Assembly (NCBI RefSeq): GCF_001613445.1
Contig: NZ_BDCJ01000006.1
Coordinates: forward strand, 62,001-126,000
Reading direction: 5' to 3'
DNA: 64,000 nt
DNA from: Nocardia grenadensis NBRC 108939
GTDB taxonomy: Bacteria > Actinomycetota > Actinomycetes > Mycobacteriales > Mycobacteriaceae
Position 1 is the first letter of the stretch. Every line of letters starts with the position of its first letter. The notes under the pieces were generated by a model. The model was not told the origin of the DNA, searched no databases, and was given only the letters and a program-made list of their open reading frames with translations. The position numbers and the translations under genes are program-made. Positions 26,749-35,864 of the stretch are shown piece by piece.

Positions 26749-27855
26749 TCAGGCGGATTCGGGGACGAACTGCGCCAGGGGGAGCAGGTGGTTGGTGGCT
26801 CCGCCCAGGGCGAACTCGTTGCGGGTGGCGGCGGTGAAATAGTTGTGCGCGATGTGGTCGCGGTCGATACCGACGCCGCCGTGTACGTGGACCAGGGTGT
26901 GGGCGACCTGATGGCCCGCCTCGGCGGCCCAGAACTTCGCGGTATGTACGGCCCCGGTGGCGTCCAGGCCCTCGGCGAGCTGCCAGGCGGCCTGGGTGAC
27001 GGTCAGGCGCAGGCCCTGGAGGCCGATGTAGCTGTCGGACAGGCGCTGGGCCACGGCTTGGAAGCTGCCGATAGCCCGGCCGAACTGCTCGCGTTCGCGG
27101 GCGTAGTCGGCGACCAGGTCCAGGGAGCGTTCGAGGGTGCCCAGCTGCTGGGCGGCCAGGCCGAGCCACGCGCGGTCGAGTAGCCAGCCCAGGATCCGGG
27201 CGCCGTCCTCGACGGTGCCGAGCAGTTCGGCCGGCGCGTCGGTGAACTCGACGAGCGATTCGGCGCTCCGGTCGGTCACCTGCTGGGCGGTCACAGTTAC
27301 GGAATCGGCCGAGGGGTCGACCAGAAAGACCGCGGCGACCCCGGACACTGTCGCGGGGACCAGGATCCGGGCTGCGCGGTCGGCGACCGGGACCGTGGTC
27401 TTGGTGCCGGTGACGCGCCAGCCGCCGGCGGTTTCGGTGGCGGTCGTGGCGGGGCGGGCCGGTTCCCAGTTGTGCTCCTCGGCCAGTGCCGCGGTCAGGA
27501 TCGCGGTGCCCGCGCCGGCGTCGGTAGCGAGCTGCTGCTGCGCGGCCGATCCGAACTCGGCCAGCGCGCCCGCGCCCAGAACGACCGACCACAGGTAGGG
27601 GACCGCGGCGACGGCTTTGCCGAGTTCGCGCAGGACCGCGGTCTGTTCGAGCGAACCGAAGCCGCTGCCGCCCACTTCCGCGGGCAGGGCGGCGGCGAGC
27701 ACGCCGGTCTCCGCGAGCGATTTCCACAGCGGCTCGTCGAATTTCGCGGTCCCGCCGTCCAATTCGCGCAGGCGGTCGGCGGTGACCAATTTGTCGCAGA
27801 CCTCGCCGGTGAGCCGGGCCAGATCCGACTGGGCTTCGGTGGGGGTGAAATCCAT
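26749..27855 (-). CDS. fadE27: FadE27-like acyl-CoA dehydrogenase beta subunit (ChsE5)
   Basis: 368 residues with acyl-CoA dehydrogenase architecture but a reduced active site: 'LPAEVGGSGFGSLEQTAVLR', 'QFGRAIGSFQAVAQRLSD' and 'TLVHVHGGVGIDRDHIAHNY'. In mycobacteria FadE26-FadE27 (ChsE4-ChsE5) form an alpha2beta2 heterotetramer that oxidises C5 steroid side-chain CoA esters. It follows fadE26 after 21 nt and has AAGGAG before its ATG. Lower end close to the AbrB remnant. Confidence 0.88.
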   Translation of the reverse strand: MDFTPTEAQSDLARLTGEVCDKLVTADRLRELDGGTAKFDEPLWKSLAETGVLAAALPAEVGGSGFGSLEQTAVLRELGKAVAAVPYLWSVVLGAGALAEFGSAAQQQLATDAGAGTAILTAALAEEHNWEPARPATTATETAGGWRVTGTKTTVPVADRAARILVPATVSGVAAVFLVDPSADSVTVTAQQVTDRSAESLVEFTDAPAELLGTVEDGARILGWLLDRAWLGLAAQQLGTLERSLDLVADYAREREQFGRAIGSFQAVAQRLSDSYIGLQGLRLTVTQAAWQLAEGLDATGAVHTAKFWAAEAGHQVAHTLVHVHGGVGIDRDHIAHNYFTAATRNEFALGGATNHLLPLAQFVPESA

Positions 27856-27876
27856 GGTGAACTCCTTATTCGGGTG

Positions 27877-29070
<1,194 letters not shown>

Positions 29071-29194
29071 AGCGGTACCTCGAGCCTTCGTTCTGCGGGA
29101 TGGGAGATGGGCCTGGATGTGGGATCGCGCCGCGCTCACCCTCTGCGAGCACGGAATGGATCTCGATACCTTGCTCCGATCATTGCATATGCAC

Positions 29195-29208
29195 TGAAAC
29201 ATGTTCCA
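29195..29208. promoter_or_regulatory. KstR operator between fadE26 and fdxD
   Basis: TGAAACATGTTCCA matches TnnAACnnGTTnnA at every fixed position. It lies in the divergent gap, 124 nt from fadE26 and 86 nt from fdxD. Confidence 0.83.
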
Positions 29209-29294
29209 GTATTGAAGGGTAATCAGCCCATGTAGCCTGTCTCGGCGGCCGTCGCTTGTTAGGCTTCGGCCATGGGGCGGGAAAAGGAGTTTCG

Positions 29295-29483
29295 ATGAAG
29301 GTCAGCGTTGACTTCGATCAGTGCGAAGCGAACGGAATCTGTGCGGGAATCGCTCCCGACGTCTTTGAACTCGATGACGAGGACATGCTGCACGTCGCCG
29401 AGGGCGAGGTGGCGCCCGATCAGGAGTCGCAAGTGGCCGAAGCGGTCGCGCAATGCCCGAAAGCCGCGTTGCGTTTGCTGTGA
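29295..29483 (+). CDS. fdxD: FdxD-like single-cluster ferredoxin
   Basis: 62 residues: 'MKVSVDFDQCEANGICAGIA' and 'VAQCPKAALRLL'. Three cysteines in the pattern C-x5-C ... C-P, with Ala in place of the fourth ligand, fit a [3Fe-4S] P450-type ferredoxin. Rv3503c is the mycobacterial counterpart, beside fadE26 and hsd4A as here. It could donate electrons to CYP125 or a Rieske oxygenase; no direct evidence. AAAGGAG precedes the ATG; the in-frame extension to 29256 was rejected. Confidence 0.88.
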   Translation: MKVSVDFDQCEANGICAGIAPDVFELDDEDMLHVAEGEVAPDQESQVAEAVAQCPKAALRLL

Positions 29484-29503
29484 ATCGGCTCTTGCCGTGA
29501 ATA

Positions 29504-29517
29504 AGAACACGTTCTAG
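29504..29517 (+). promoter_or_regulatory. KstR-like operator for hsd4A
   Basis: AAGAACACGTTCTA is a symmetrical fit to TnnAACnnGTTnnA with only the first base off. It ends 10 nt before the hsd4A GTG and lies after the fdxD stop, so hsd4A seems to have its own promoter. Confidence 0.72.
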
Positions 29518-29527
29518 AGTCGGCCCG

Positions 29528-30433
29528 GTGAGCGATACAGATACCAGCCTCGCCGGGCGAGTTGCCATCGTGACCGGAGCGGGTGCGGGCCTCGGTAAGG
29601 CCGAAGCGCTCGCCCTGGCCGCAGCCGGGGCCTCGGTCGTGGTCAACGATCTGGCCGAGTCCGATGCCGTGTCCGAGACGCTGGAGCAGATTCGGGCACT
29701 AGGCGCCAAGGCCGAGTTCGTCCCGGGCAGTGTCGCCGAGCGGTCCACCGCCGACGCGTTGATCACCGCGGCCACCGAGTCCTTCGGTGGTCTGGACGTT
29801 GTGGTCAACAACGCGGGCATCACCCGTGACAAGATGCTGTTCAACATGTCCGACGAGGACTGGGACGCGGTCCTCGCGGTACATCTGCGCGGGCATTTCC
29901 TGTTGACCCGCAATGCCGGCGCCTACTGGCGGGCGAAGTCGAAGGAAGCCGGTGCGCCCGTCTACGGTCGGATCGTCAATACCTCTTCCGAAGCCGGTCT
30001 GCTCGGTCCTGAGGGGCAGGCCAACTACGCGGCCGCCAAGGCCGGTATCACCGCTCTCACCCTGTCCGCCTCGCGCGCGCTCGACCGCTTCGGTGTCCGG
30101 GCCAATGCCATCTGCCCGCGGGCCCGTACCGCCATGACCGAACAGGTCTTCAGCGCGGCCCCCGAGGGTGAGGTCGATCCGCTCTCGCCCGAGCATGTGG
30201 CGCGATTGGTCGCCTATCTGGCCTCTCCCGCGGCCGCCGCGGTCAACGGGCAAGTGTTCGTCGTATACGGACCCATGGTCGCGTTGATGGCCGCGCCGGA
30301 GGTCGAGCAGCGGTTCGACGCCGCGGGTGCGCAATGGTCAGGTGACGATCTGGCCACCACGCTGACCGGTTACTTCGCCGGGCGCGAAGAAGGTCGTACG
30401 TTCTCTGCAACGGCTCTGCACAAACTGGGTTGA
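29528..30433 (+). CDS. hsd4A: Hsd4A-like steroid side-chain hydroxyacyl-CoA dehydrogenase (SDR)
   Basis: 301 residues. The NAD loop is 'VTGAGAGLGKAEALALA', 'VVVNNAGITRDKMLF' follows, and the catalytic residues are the Ser in 'NTSSEAG' (153/154), Tyr167 and Lys171. The sequence is of the 17beta-HSD4 type (Rv3502c), which oxidises 3-hydroxyacyl-CoA side chains and can act at C17. GTG start with no clear ribosome-binding site, 10 nt after a KstR-like box. It precedes the mce4 operon, as in M. tuberculosis. Confidence 0.88.
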   Translation: MSDTDTSLAGRVAIVTGAGAGLGKAEALALAAAGASVVVNDLAESDAVSETLEQIRALGAKAEFVPGSVAERSTADALITAATESFGGLDVVVNNAGITRDKMLFNMSDEDWDAVLAVHLRGHFLLTRNAGAYWRAKSKEAGAPVYGRIVNTSSEAGLLGPEGQANYAAAKAGITALTLSASRALDRFGVRANAICPRARTAMTEQVFSAAPEGEVDPLSPEHVARLVAYLASPAAAAVNGQVFVVYGPMVALMAAPEVEQRFDAAGAQWSGDDLATTLTGYFAGREEGRTFSATALHKLG

Positions 30434-30593
30434 GCGCCGGCGTCGGCGCGCGTCGCGGGGTTTCGGCCCCGGATTCGCCCGGCGAGAGTTGAACAACCGT
30501 CCAGTCATTGGTAAACAGAGTGATCGACTGTGCCCGGCCTCACACAATGATGCTCAAGGCGTATGAATCGTGTTCCAATCCCGCTGTCTGGGG

Positions 30594-30607
30594 TTGAACA
30601 AGTTTCC
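30594..30607 (+). promoter_or_regulatory. Possible second KstR-like site upstream of mce4
   Basis: TTGAACAAGTTTCC matches TnnAACnnGTTnnA apart from its last base. It lies 48 nt (start to start) upstream of the better site. Confidence 0.5.
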
Positions 30608-30641
30608 AGTTCAGAAGCCTCAAAATGGCCCCAAATAGGAA

Positions 30642-30655
30642 ATGAACGTGTTCTA
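30642..30655 (+). promoter_or_regulatory. KstR-like operator of the mce4 operon
   Basis: ATGAACGTGTTCTA matches TnnAACnnGTTnnA apart from its first base, 75 nt before yrbE4A. The 30434-30730 gap holds this promoter region and no gene that I can support. Confidence 0.75.
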
Positions 30656-30716
30656 CTTAGCGGGGCGCGCGCCGGGTTGTACTCCGAGCTGCCGCCAGCG
30701 GGACCAGTAGTCGGGC

Positions 30717-30723
30717 AAGGAGG
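30717..30723 (+). promoter_or_regulatory. Ribosome-binding site fixing the yrbE4A start
   Basis: AAGGAGG lies 7 nt before the GTG at 30731 and decides against the much longer frame from 30563. Confidence 0.8.
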
Positions 30724-30730
30724 ATCACCA

Positions 30731-31495
30731 GTGACCGAGGTCCTTACCGTCCCATTGCGGGCCGTCGGCGGATTCTTCGAACTCGCCGCGGCTGTGGCCC
30801 GGGCAAGTCTGCGCCGGCCGTTCCAGATGCGCGAGTTCATCGACCAGTCGTGGTTCGTCGCGCGAGTGTCCATCATCCCGACACTGCTCGTGGCCATACC
30901 TTTCACCGTGCTGGTGAGTTTCACCCTGAACATCCTGCTGCGTGAGATCGGCGCCGCCGACCTCAGCGGTGCGGGCGCCGCCTTCGGCGCGGTCACCCAG
31001 GTGGGCCCGATCGTCACCGTGCTCATCGTGGCCGGAGCCGGCGCCACCGCCATCTGCGCGGACCTCGGGGCCCGCACCATCCGTGAAGAGATCGACGCCA
31101 TGAAGGTGCTCGGTATCGACCCGATCCACCGCCTGGTGGTCCCCCGGGTACTGGCGTCGATGTTCGTGGCGCTGCTGCTGAACAGCCTGGTGTGCACGAT
31201 CGGCATCGTGGGCGGATTTCTCTTCTCGGTTTATCTGCAGGATGTGAACCCCGGCGCGTTCGTCAACGGCATCACCCTGCTGACCCATCTCCCCGAATTG
31301 CTCATCTCCGCGGTCAAGGCCGGTCTTTTCGGCTTGATCGCCGGGCTGGTGGCCTGCTATCTGGGTTTGAATGTCAAAGGTGGTCCCAAAAGTGTCGGTG
31401 ATGCGGTGAACCAGACCGTGGTTTTCGCCTTCATGGCGCTGTTCGTGGTGAATGTCGTGGTCACCGCCGTCGGCCTGAAATTCGCGGTGCGGTGA
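30731..31495 (+). CDS. yrbE4A: YrbE4A, Mce4 permease subunit
   Basis: 254 residues, equal to the M. tuberculosis protein. MlaE/YrbE-type integral membrane protein with five or six helices and the conserved 'GAGATAICADLGARTIREEI' plus 'DAMKVLGIDPIHRLVVPRVL' (the EQ-like loop that contacts the ATPase). With YrbE4B it forms the inner-membrane channel for Mce4-delivered sterols; the MceG ATPase is not in the window. It is the first gene of the operon with a strong RBS and KstR-like sites upstream. Confidence 0.93.
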   Translation: MTEVLTVPLRAVGGFFELAAAVARASLRRPFQMREFIDQSWFVARVSIIPTLLVAIPFTVLVSFTLNILLREIGAADLSGAGAAFGAVTQVGPIVTVLIVAGAGATAICADLGARTIREEIDAMKVLGIDPIHRLVVPRVLASMFVALLLNSLVCTIGIVGGFLFSVYLQDVNPGAFVNGITLLTHLPELLISAVKAGLFGLIAGLVACYLGLNVKGGPKSVGDAVNQTVVFAFMALFVVNVVVTAVGLKFAVR

Positions 31496-31496
31496 T

Positions 31497-32354
31497 ATGT
31501 CGGCCTCGGTGATAATCCAGTCCCGCTTCCCGAAAATCACCCGTCGCGTCCGCCGCTGGTCGACCTCCCTGGACAATCTCGGTAAGCAGGCGGTGTTCTA
31601 CGGCAAGGCGATCGGTTCCATGCCGCGCGCGCTGGTGCACTACCGCACCGAGACGATCCGGCTCATCGCCGAGATCAGCATGGGTAGCGGTGCCCTCGCG
31701 GTGATCGGCGGCACCGTGGTGATCGTCGGCTTCCTCACCCTCTTCTCCGGCGGCACCATCGCCGTGCAGGGCTACAGCTCGCTCGGCAATATCGGTGTCG
31801 AGGCGCTGACCGGCTTCTTCGCGGCGTTCCTCAATGTCCGCATCGCCGCCCCCGTGATCTCCGGAATCGGCTTGGCGGCCACCATCGGGGCGGGTTCCAC
31901 GGCGCAATTGGGGGCCATGCGGGTGGCCGAGGAGATCGACGCCCTGGAGTCCATGGCGATCCGGCCGGTGCCGTACCTGGTGGGCACCCGGGTGCTTGCC
32001 GGAATGATCGCGATCGTGCCGCTCTACGCGCTGGCCGTGATCGCATCATTCATCGCCAGCCGATTCGCCACCGTCGTCATCTACGGTCAGTCGGCCGGTG
32101 TGTACGACCACTATTTCTCTACATTCCTTATTCCGAGCGACATTCTGTGGTCGTTCGCCCAAGCCATTTTCATGGCGCTGGCGGTGATGATGATCCATAC
32201 CTATTACGGCTACAACGCGGCCGGCGGCCCGGTGGGGGTGGGCGTCGCGGTGGGTAACGCGGTGCGCAGCTCACTGGTCGCCGTGGTCACGGTGACCCTG
32301 CTGATCTCCCTCGCCGTCTACGGCACCTCCGGCAACTTCAACCTTTCCGGATAA
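31497..32354 (+). CDS. yrbE4B: YrbE4B, Mce4 permease subunit
   Basis: 285 residues of the same MlaE fold: 'ISGIGLAATIGAGSTAQLGA' and 'MRVAEEIDALESMAIRPVPY' carry the family motif, and 'AGGPVGVGVAVGNAVRSSLV' ends the last helices. It starts one base after the yrbE4A stop. The N-terminus is a basic, amphipathic cytoplasmic stretch of about 60 residues. It forms a heteromeric permease with YrbE4A. Confidence 0.93.
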   Translation: MSASVIIQSRFPKITRRVRRWSTSLDNLGKQAVFYGKAIGSMPRALVHYRTETIRLIAEISMGSGALAVIGGTVVIVGFLTLFSGGTIAVQGYSSLGNIGVEALTGFFAAFLNVRIAAPVISGIGLAATIGAGSTAQLGAMRVAEEIDALESMAIRPVPYLVGTRVLAGMIAIVPLYALAVIASFIASRFATVVIYGQSAGVYDHYFSTFLIPSDILWSFAQAIFMALAVMMIHTYYGYNAAGGPVGVGVAVGNAVRSSLVAVVTVTLLISLAVYGTSGNFNLSG

Positions 32355-32359
32355 CCGCG

Positions 32360-33652
32360 ATGACGGGACTGACGCGAGCGAACAGCAAGGGGACAGGGGC
32401 GTCGAACGCCACCGCGAGTGGGTCGTCCCGCGGTGGCGAAGATCCCTGGGCCCCCATCGGGGCGAATCGCTGGACCGCGGCCCGCGAGAAGGCCGGGCTG
32501 AAACTGGCCGGAGTGGGGATGGTGCTGGCCGCCGTGGCGGCCGTGACCGTCTCCCTGACCATGTTCTTCGGCGGGTTCACCCCGAGCGTCGAGGTGACCG
32601 TGTCCGCGCCGCGTAGCGGCCTCGTCCTCGACCCGGATGCCAAGGTGAAGGTGCGCGGGGTACAGATCGGGCGGGTCGCCGGAATCGACCGCACTGCCGA
32701 CGGTACGAATCTGCGCCTGGCCCTGAACCCGGACCTGCTGCACCTGGTCCCGGCCAACTCCACCGTCGATATCCGTTCGACCACGGTCTTCGGCGCCAAG
32801 TACATCAACTTCGTGATCCCGCAGCAGCCCGCCGCGAAATCCCTGCAACCGGGCGCGCTGCTGGCCGCCGATCAGGTGACCGTCGAGTTCAACACGCTGT
32901 TCCAGCACCTCAGCGATGTCCTCGCCGACGTGCAGCCGGAGAAGCTGAGCGCCACGCTGACTGCCCTGGGTACGGCACTGCAGGGCCGCGGCGAAAGCCT
33001 GGGGCAGCTGCTCGCCGACAGCGACGCCTACCTGCGCGAGATCAACCCGATGCTGCCCACGCTGCAGCGCGACCTGAACACCACGGCCGCGGTGAGCAAC
33101 CTCTACGCCGACGTCTCCGGTGATCTGCTGCGCACCGTGGACGGCGCCACGGTCAGCAGCCGCACCCTCACCGAGTCCGAATCCGATGTGGACTCCCTGC
33201 TGGCGAATATCACCGGTCTCGCCGACACCACCGGTGCGGTGTTGCGCGACAACGAGGCGCAGATCAATACCGCTCTGGAGCTGCTACGCCCGACCGGTGA
33301 GCTGCTGAACGGGTACAAGGAAGCGTTGTTCTGTCTGATCGGCGGTAGTGCCAAGGCGCTGCCCCTGGGTGAGGCGGTCTTCGGCGGCGGACAAGAAGGT
33401 GTCGCCCTGAACGCGGGATTCATGTACGGGTCTCCCCCCTACACCTATCCGAATGATCTGCCGAAGGTGAACGCCACCGGTGGGCCGCGGTGCGCGGGTC
33501 TGCTCGACCGGGTGCCGGACAGCCATTCCGACTATGTCGTCACCGATACCTCGGAGGGGCATCCCTACACGCCGTCGACGAAGCTGCAGACGGACGCGCC
33601 CAAGGTTTTCCAGGTACTGTTCGCCGGACTCCCGGGGGTGGGACAGCCATGA
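32360..33652 (+). CDS. mce4A: Mce4A, sterol-shuttle subunit
   Basis: 430 residues. A cytoplasmic 45-residue Ser/Gly-rich lead, one membrane helix ('GVGMVLAAVAAVTVSLTMFF'), the MlaD/Mce domain at about residues 75-150 ('VEVTVSAPRSGLVLDPDAKV', 'IRSTTVFGAKYINFVIP') and a helical needle domain after it. The C-terminal part is a 'TYPNDLPKVNATGGPRC' region common to MceA proteins. Mce subunits form a hexameric tube moving lipid across the periplasm-like space. It overlaps mce4B by ATGA. Confidence 0.92.
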   Translation: MTGLTRANSKGTGASNATASGSSRGGEDPWAPIGANRWTAAREKAGLKLAGVGMVLAAVAAVTVSLTMFFGGFTPSVEVTVSAPRSGLVLDPDAKVKVRGVQIGRVAGIDRTADGTNLRLALNPDLLHLVPANSTVDIRSTTVFGAKYINFVIPQQPAAKSLQPGALLAADQVTVEFNTLFQHLSDVLADVQPEKLSATLTALGTALQGRGESLGQLLADSDAYLREINPMLPTLQRDLNTTAAVSNLYADVSGDLLRTVDGATVSSRTLTESESDVDSLLANITGLADTTGAVLRDNEAQINTALELLRPTGELLNGYKEALFCLIGGSAKALPLGEAVFGGGQEGVALNAGFMYGSPPYTYPNDLPKVNATGGPRCAGLLDRVPDSHSDYVVTDTSEGHPYTPSTKLQTDAPKVFQVLFAGLPGVGQP

Positions 33653-34674
33653 AAAACACCGGTACCACCATCAAACTCGCCGTGTTCACGCTGGTGATGA
33701 CCCTGATCTTCGCCGGCCTGGCGGTGGTCTTCTCGCAGATGCGTTTCTCCCGGGAAACCGGCTACAACGCGGTCTTCACCAGCGCCTCGGGCATGCTGCC
33801 CGGCGACAAGGTCCGGATCGCCGGTGTCCCGGTCGGGGCGGTGTCGTCGGTGAAGGTCGACGACGAATACCACGCGCACGTGAAGTTCGATGTCGACACC
33901 AAGTACAAGCTGCTGACCAGTACCCGCGCGACCATCCGCTACGAGAACCTCGTCGGTGACCGCTATCTGGAACTACTGGAAGGTGCCGGTGAGGCGACCA
34001 CCCTGCACAAGGGCGGCACCATCGGGCTGGACAAAACCGCACCCGCACTCGACCTGGACATGCTGCTCGGCGGGTTCAAACCGCTGCTGCGCGGGCTGAA
34101 CCCGGCGCAGGTCAACGATCTGACCAATGCGCTGCTGCAGATCTTCCAGGGACAGGGCGGCACCCTGGTCGAACTGCTCAACAGCGGCGGATCGTTCACC
34201 AAGACCCTCGCCGACCGGGACGCGCTCATCGGCAGCGTCATCGACAACCTGAACTCGGTGCTGAAAACCATCGACGACCGCGGCGACCAGTTCGCCACCA
34301 CCATCGACGAACTGCGCCGCCTGGTGAGCGGACTGGCCGCCGACCGCGACCCGATCGGTGCCGCGCTGCCGCGCATCGCCGACGCCACCGCCGCCACCAC
34401 CGACCTGCTGGCGCAGGCCCGCCCCGACCTGGCGGCGACCGTCGCGCAGACCGGACGGCTGGCCACCAATCTCGACAACGGTTCCGACACCGTGCAGTGG
34501 GTGCTGGACAAACTGCCGGCCACCTACCGCAAGCTGATCCGCATCGGTTCCTACGGTTCGTTCCTGCAGCTGTACGTATGCCGGACGAACTTCCTGATCG
34601 ACGGTCCGGACGGGAAACCGCTGCTGCTCGAACTACCCGGTGAGCAGACGACCGGAAGGTGTGCCAGCGAATGA
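33649..34674 (+). CDS. mce4B: Mce4B
   Basis: 341 residues. One membrane helix at residues about 6-30 ('IKLAVFTLVMTLIFAGLAVV'), an Mce domain ('YNAVFTSASGMLPGDKVRIA', 'IRYENLVGDRYLELLEG') and a coiled helical region to about 300, ending 'GSFLQLYVCRTNFLID' with one cysteine pair partner. The ATG at 33649 overlaps the mce4A stop. The frame upstream of it has no homology and was dropped. Part of the Mce4A-F hexamer. Confidence 0.92.
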   Translation: MKNTGTTIKLAVFTLVMTLIFAGLAVVFSQMRFSRETGYNAVFTSASGMLPGDKVRIAGVPVGAVSSVKVDDEYHAHVKFDVDTKYKLLTSTRATIRYENLVGDRYLELLEGAGEATTLHKGGTIGLDKTAPALDLDMLLGGFKPLLRGLNPAQVNDLTNALLQIFQGQGGTLVELLNSGGSFTKTLADRDALIGSVIDNLNSVLKTIDDRGDQFATTIDELRRLVSGLAADRDPIGAALPRIADATAATTDLLAQARPDLAATVAQTGRLATNLDNGSDTVQWVLDKLPATYRKLIRIGSYGSFLQLYVCRTNFLIDGPDGKPLLLELPGEQTTGRCASE

Positions 34675-35732
34675 AAGAGCAATCGCGCGCGGTGACCATC
34701 GGCGTCGTCGGACTGGTGCTCGCCGTGGCGGTCGCGCTGTCGGCCCTGCAATTCGAACGACTGCCCTTCATCCGCGGCGGTGCCACGTTCACCGCCTACT
34801 TCGCCGACGCCGGCGGGCTGGTGACCGGTGACGATGTGGAGGTCGCGGGGGTGCGTTCGGGCAAGGTCGAGGATGTGAGCCTGGACGGCGCGCAAGTGTT
34901 GGTGCGGTTCAGCCTCGACGAATCGATCGTGCTCGGCGACAAGACCTCGGCCGCCATCAAGACCAATACGGTGCTCGGCCGTAAATCGCTGGCCGTCGCC
35001 CCGGCCGGTGACGGGGCCCTGAAGGTCACCGACACCATTCCGCTCGGCCGCACCACATCGCCGTACTCACTGAACGAAGCCCTCAGCGATCTGGCCGGCA
35101 CGGTGGGCGACCTGGACCTGGAGAAGGTGAACCAGACCCTGGACACGCTGTCGGCCGCGTTCTCCGATACGCCGGCGCCGCTGCGGTCCGCGCTGGACGG
35201 GGTCACCGCGCTCTCACGCAGTATCAACGCCCGCGACCAGGCGCTGTCGGATCTGCTGACCCGCGCCCAGGACGTCACCAAGATCCTGGCCGATCGCGCC
35301 GATTCCATCAACGCCCTGCTGGTGGACGGTAATCAGCTGCTCGGCGAACTGGACCGGCGGCGTACCGCGATCAGTCAGATGATCGTGTACGTGAACGCGC
35401 TCGCCCAGCAGCTGTCCGGGCTGGTACACGACAACGAGGCCCAGCTGCAGCCGGCGCTGGACAAACTCAACTCGGTCCTGGACCTGCTGGAACGCAACCG
35501 GGACAACATCAACGGCGCGCTCGACGGCCTGGGCCCGTTCGCCGCGGCACTCGGTGAACAGGTCGGCAGCGGGCCGTACTTCAACGCCTACGTCGTCAAC
35601 GCCAGCAGCGAGACGCTGCACCCGCTGGTAGACGCGCTGGTGTGGCCGCAGCATCTGCCCGAATCGTTGCGTGCCTATCTGCTCGAACCCGGTCCCAAGA
35701 TCGGCCCGTCCGTCCAGGAGCCGCCCCGATGA
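34671..35732 (+). CDS. mce4C: Mce4C
   Basis: 353 residues: membrane helix ('VTIGVVGLVLAVAVALSALQ'), an Mce domain ('FTAYFADAGGLVTGDDVEVA', 'KTNTVLGRKSLAVAPAG') and a long helical needle region ('LDTLSAAFSDTPAPLRSALD'). It overlaps mce4B by ATGA. Unlike the other junctions in the operon, it is followed by a 132-nt gap with direct repeats before mce4D. Its C-terminus is short and lacks a Pro-rich tail. Confidence 0.92.
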   Translation: MKEQSRAVTIGVVGLVLAVAVALSALQFERLPFIRGGATFTAYFADAGGLVTGDDVEVAGVRSGKVEDVSLDGAQVLVRFSLDESIVLGDKTSAAIKTNTVLGRKSLAVAPAGDGALKVTDTIPLGRTTSPYSLNEALSDLAGTVGDLDLEKVNQTLDTLSAAFSDTPAPLRSALDGVTALSRSINARDQALSDLLTRAQDVTKILADRADSINALLVDGNQLLGELDRRRTAISQMIVYVNALAQQLSGLVHDNEAQLQPALDKLNSVLDLLERNRDNINGALDGLGPFAAALGEQVGSGPYFNAYVVNASSETLHPLVDALVWPQHLPESLRAYLLEPGPKIGPSVQEPPR

Positions 35733-35750
35733 GGTGCGATACCTCCGCGT

Positions 35751-35860
35751 TCGCTTCGGCCTCCGCCGACCGCGTGAATCTGCTTCGAGAAGGAGTGATG
35801 CTGCGATGACTTCGTCTCGTTTCGGGCTTTGCGGGCCGCGTGAATCTGCTCCGAGGAGGA
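35751..35860 (+). repeat. Two imperfect 44-bp direct repeats between mce4C and mce4D
   Basis: Copies at 35751-35794 and 35817-35860 (period 66 bp). The last 25 nt differ at two positions only: CCGCGTGAATCTGCT is shared exactly and each copy ends in a purine-rich AGAAGGA or AGGAGGA. The second copy supplies the mce4D ribosome-binding site. Confidence 0.8.
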
Positions 35861-35864
35861 TTCT

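Noticed and set aside
30563..30730. Longer yrbE4A start at 30563
   Set aside because: It would translate through the KstR-like operator and the RBS; the GTG at 30731 has AAGGAGG at the right distance and gives the family length.
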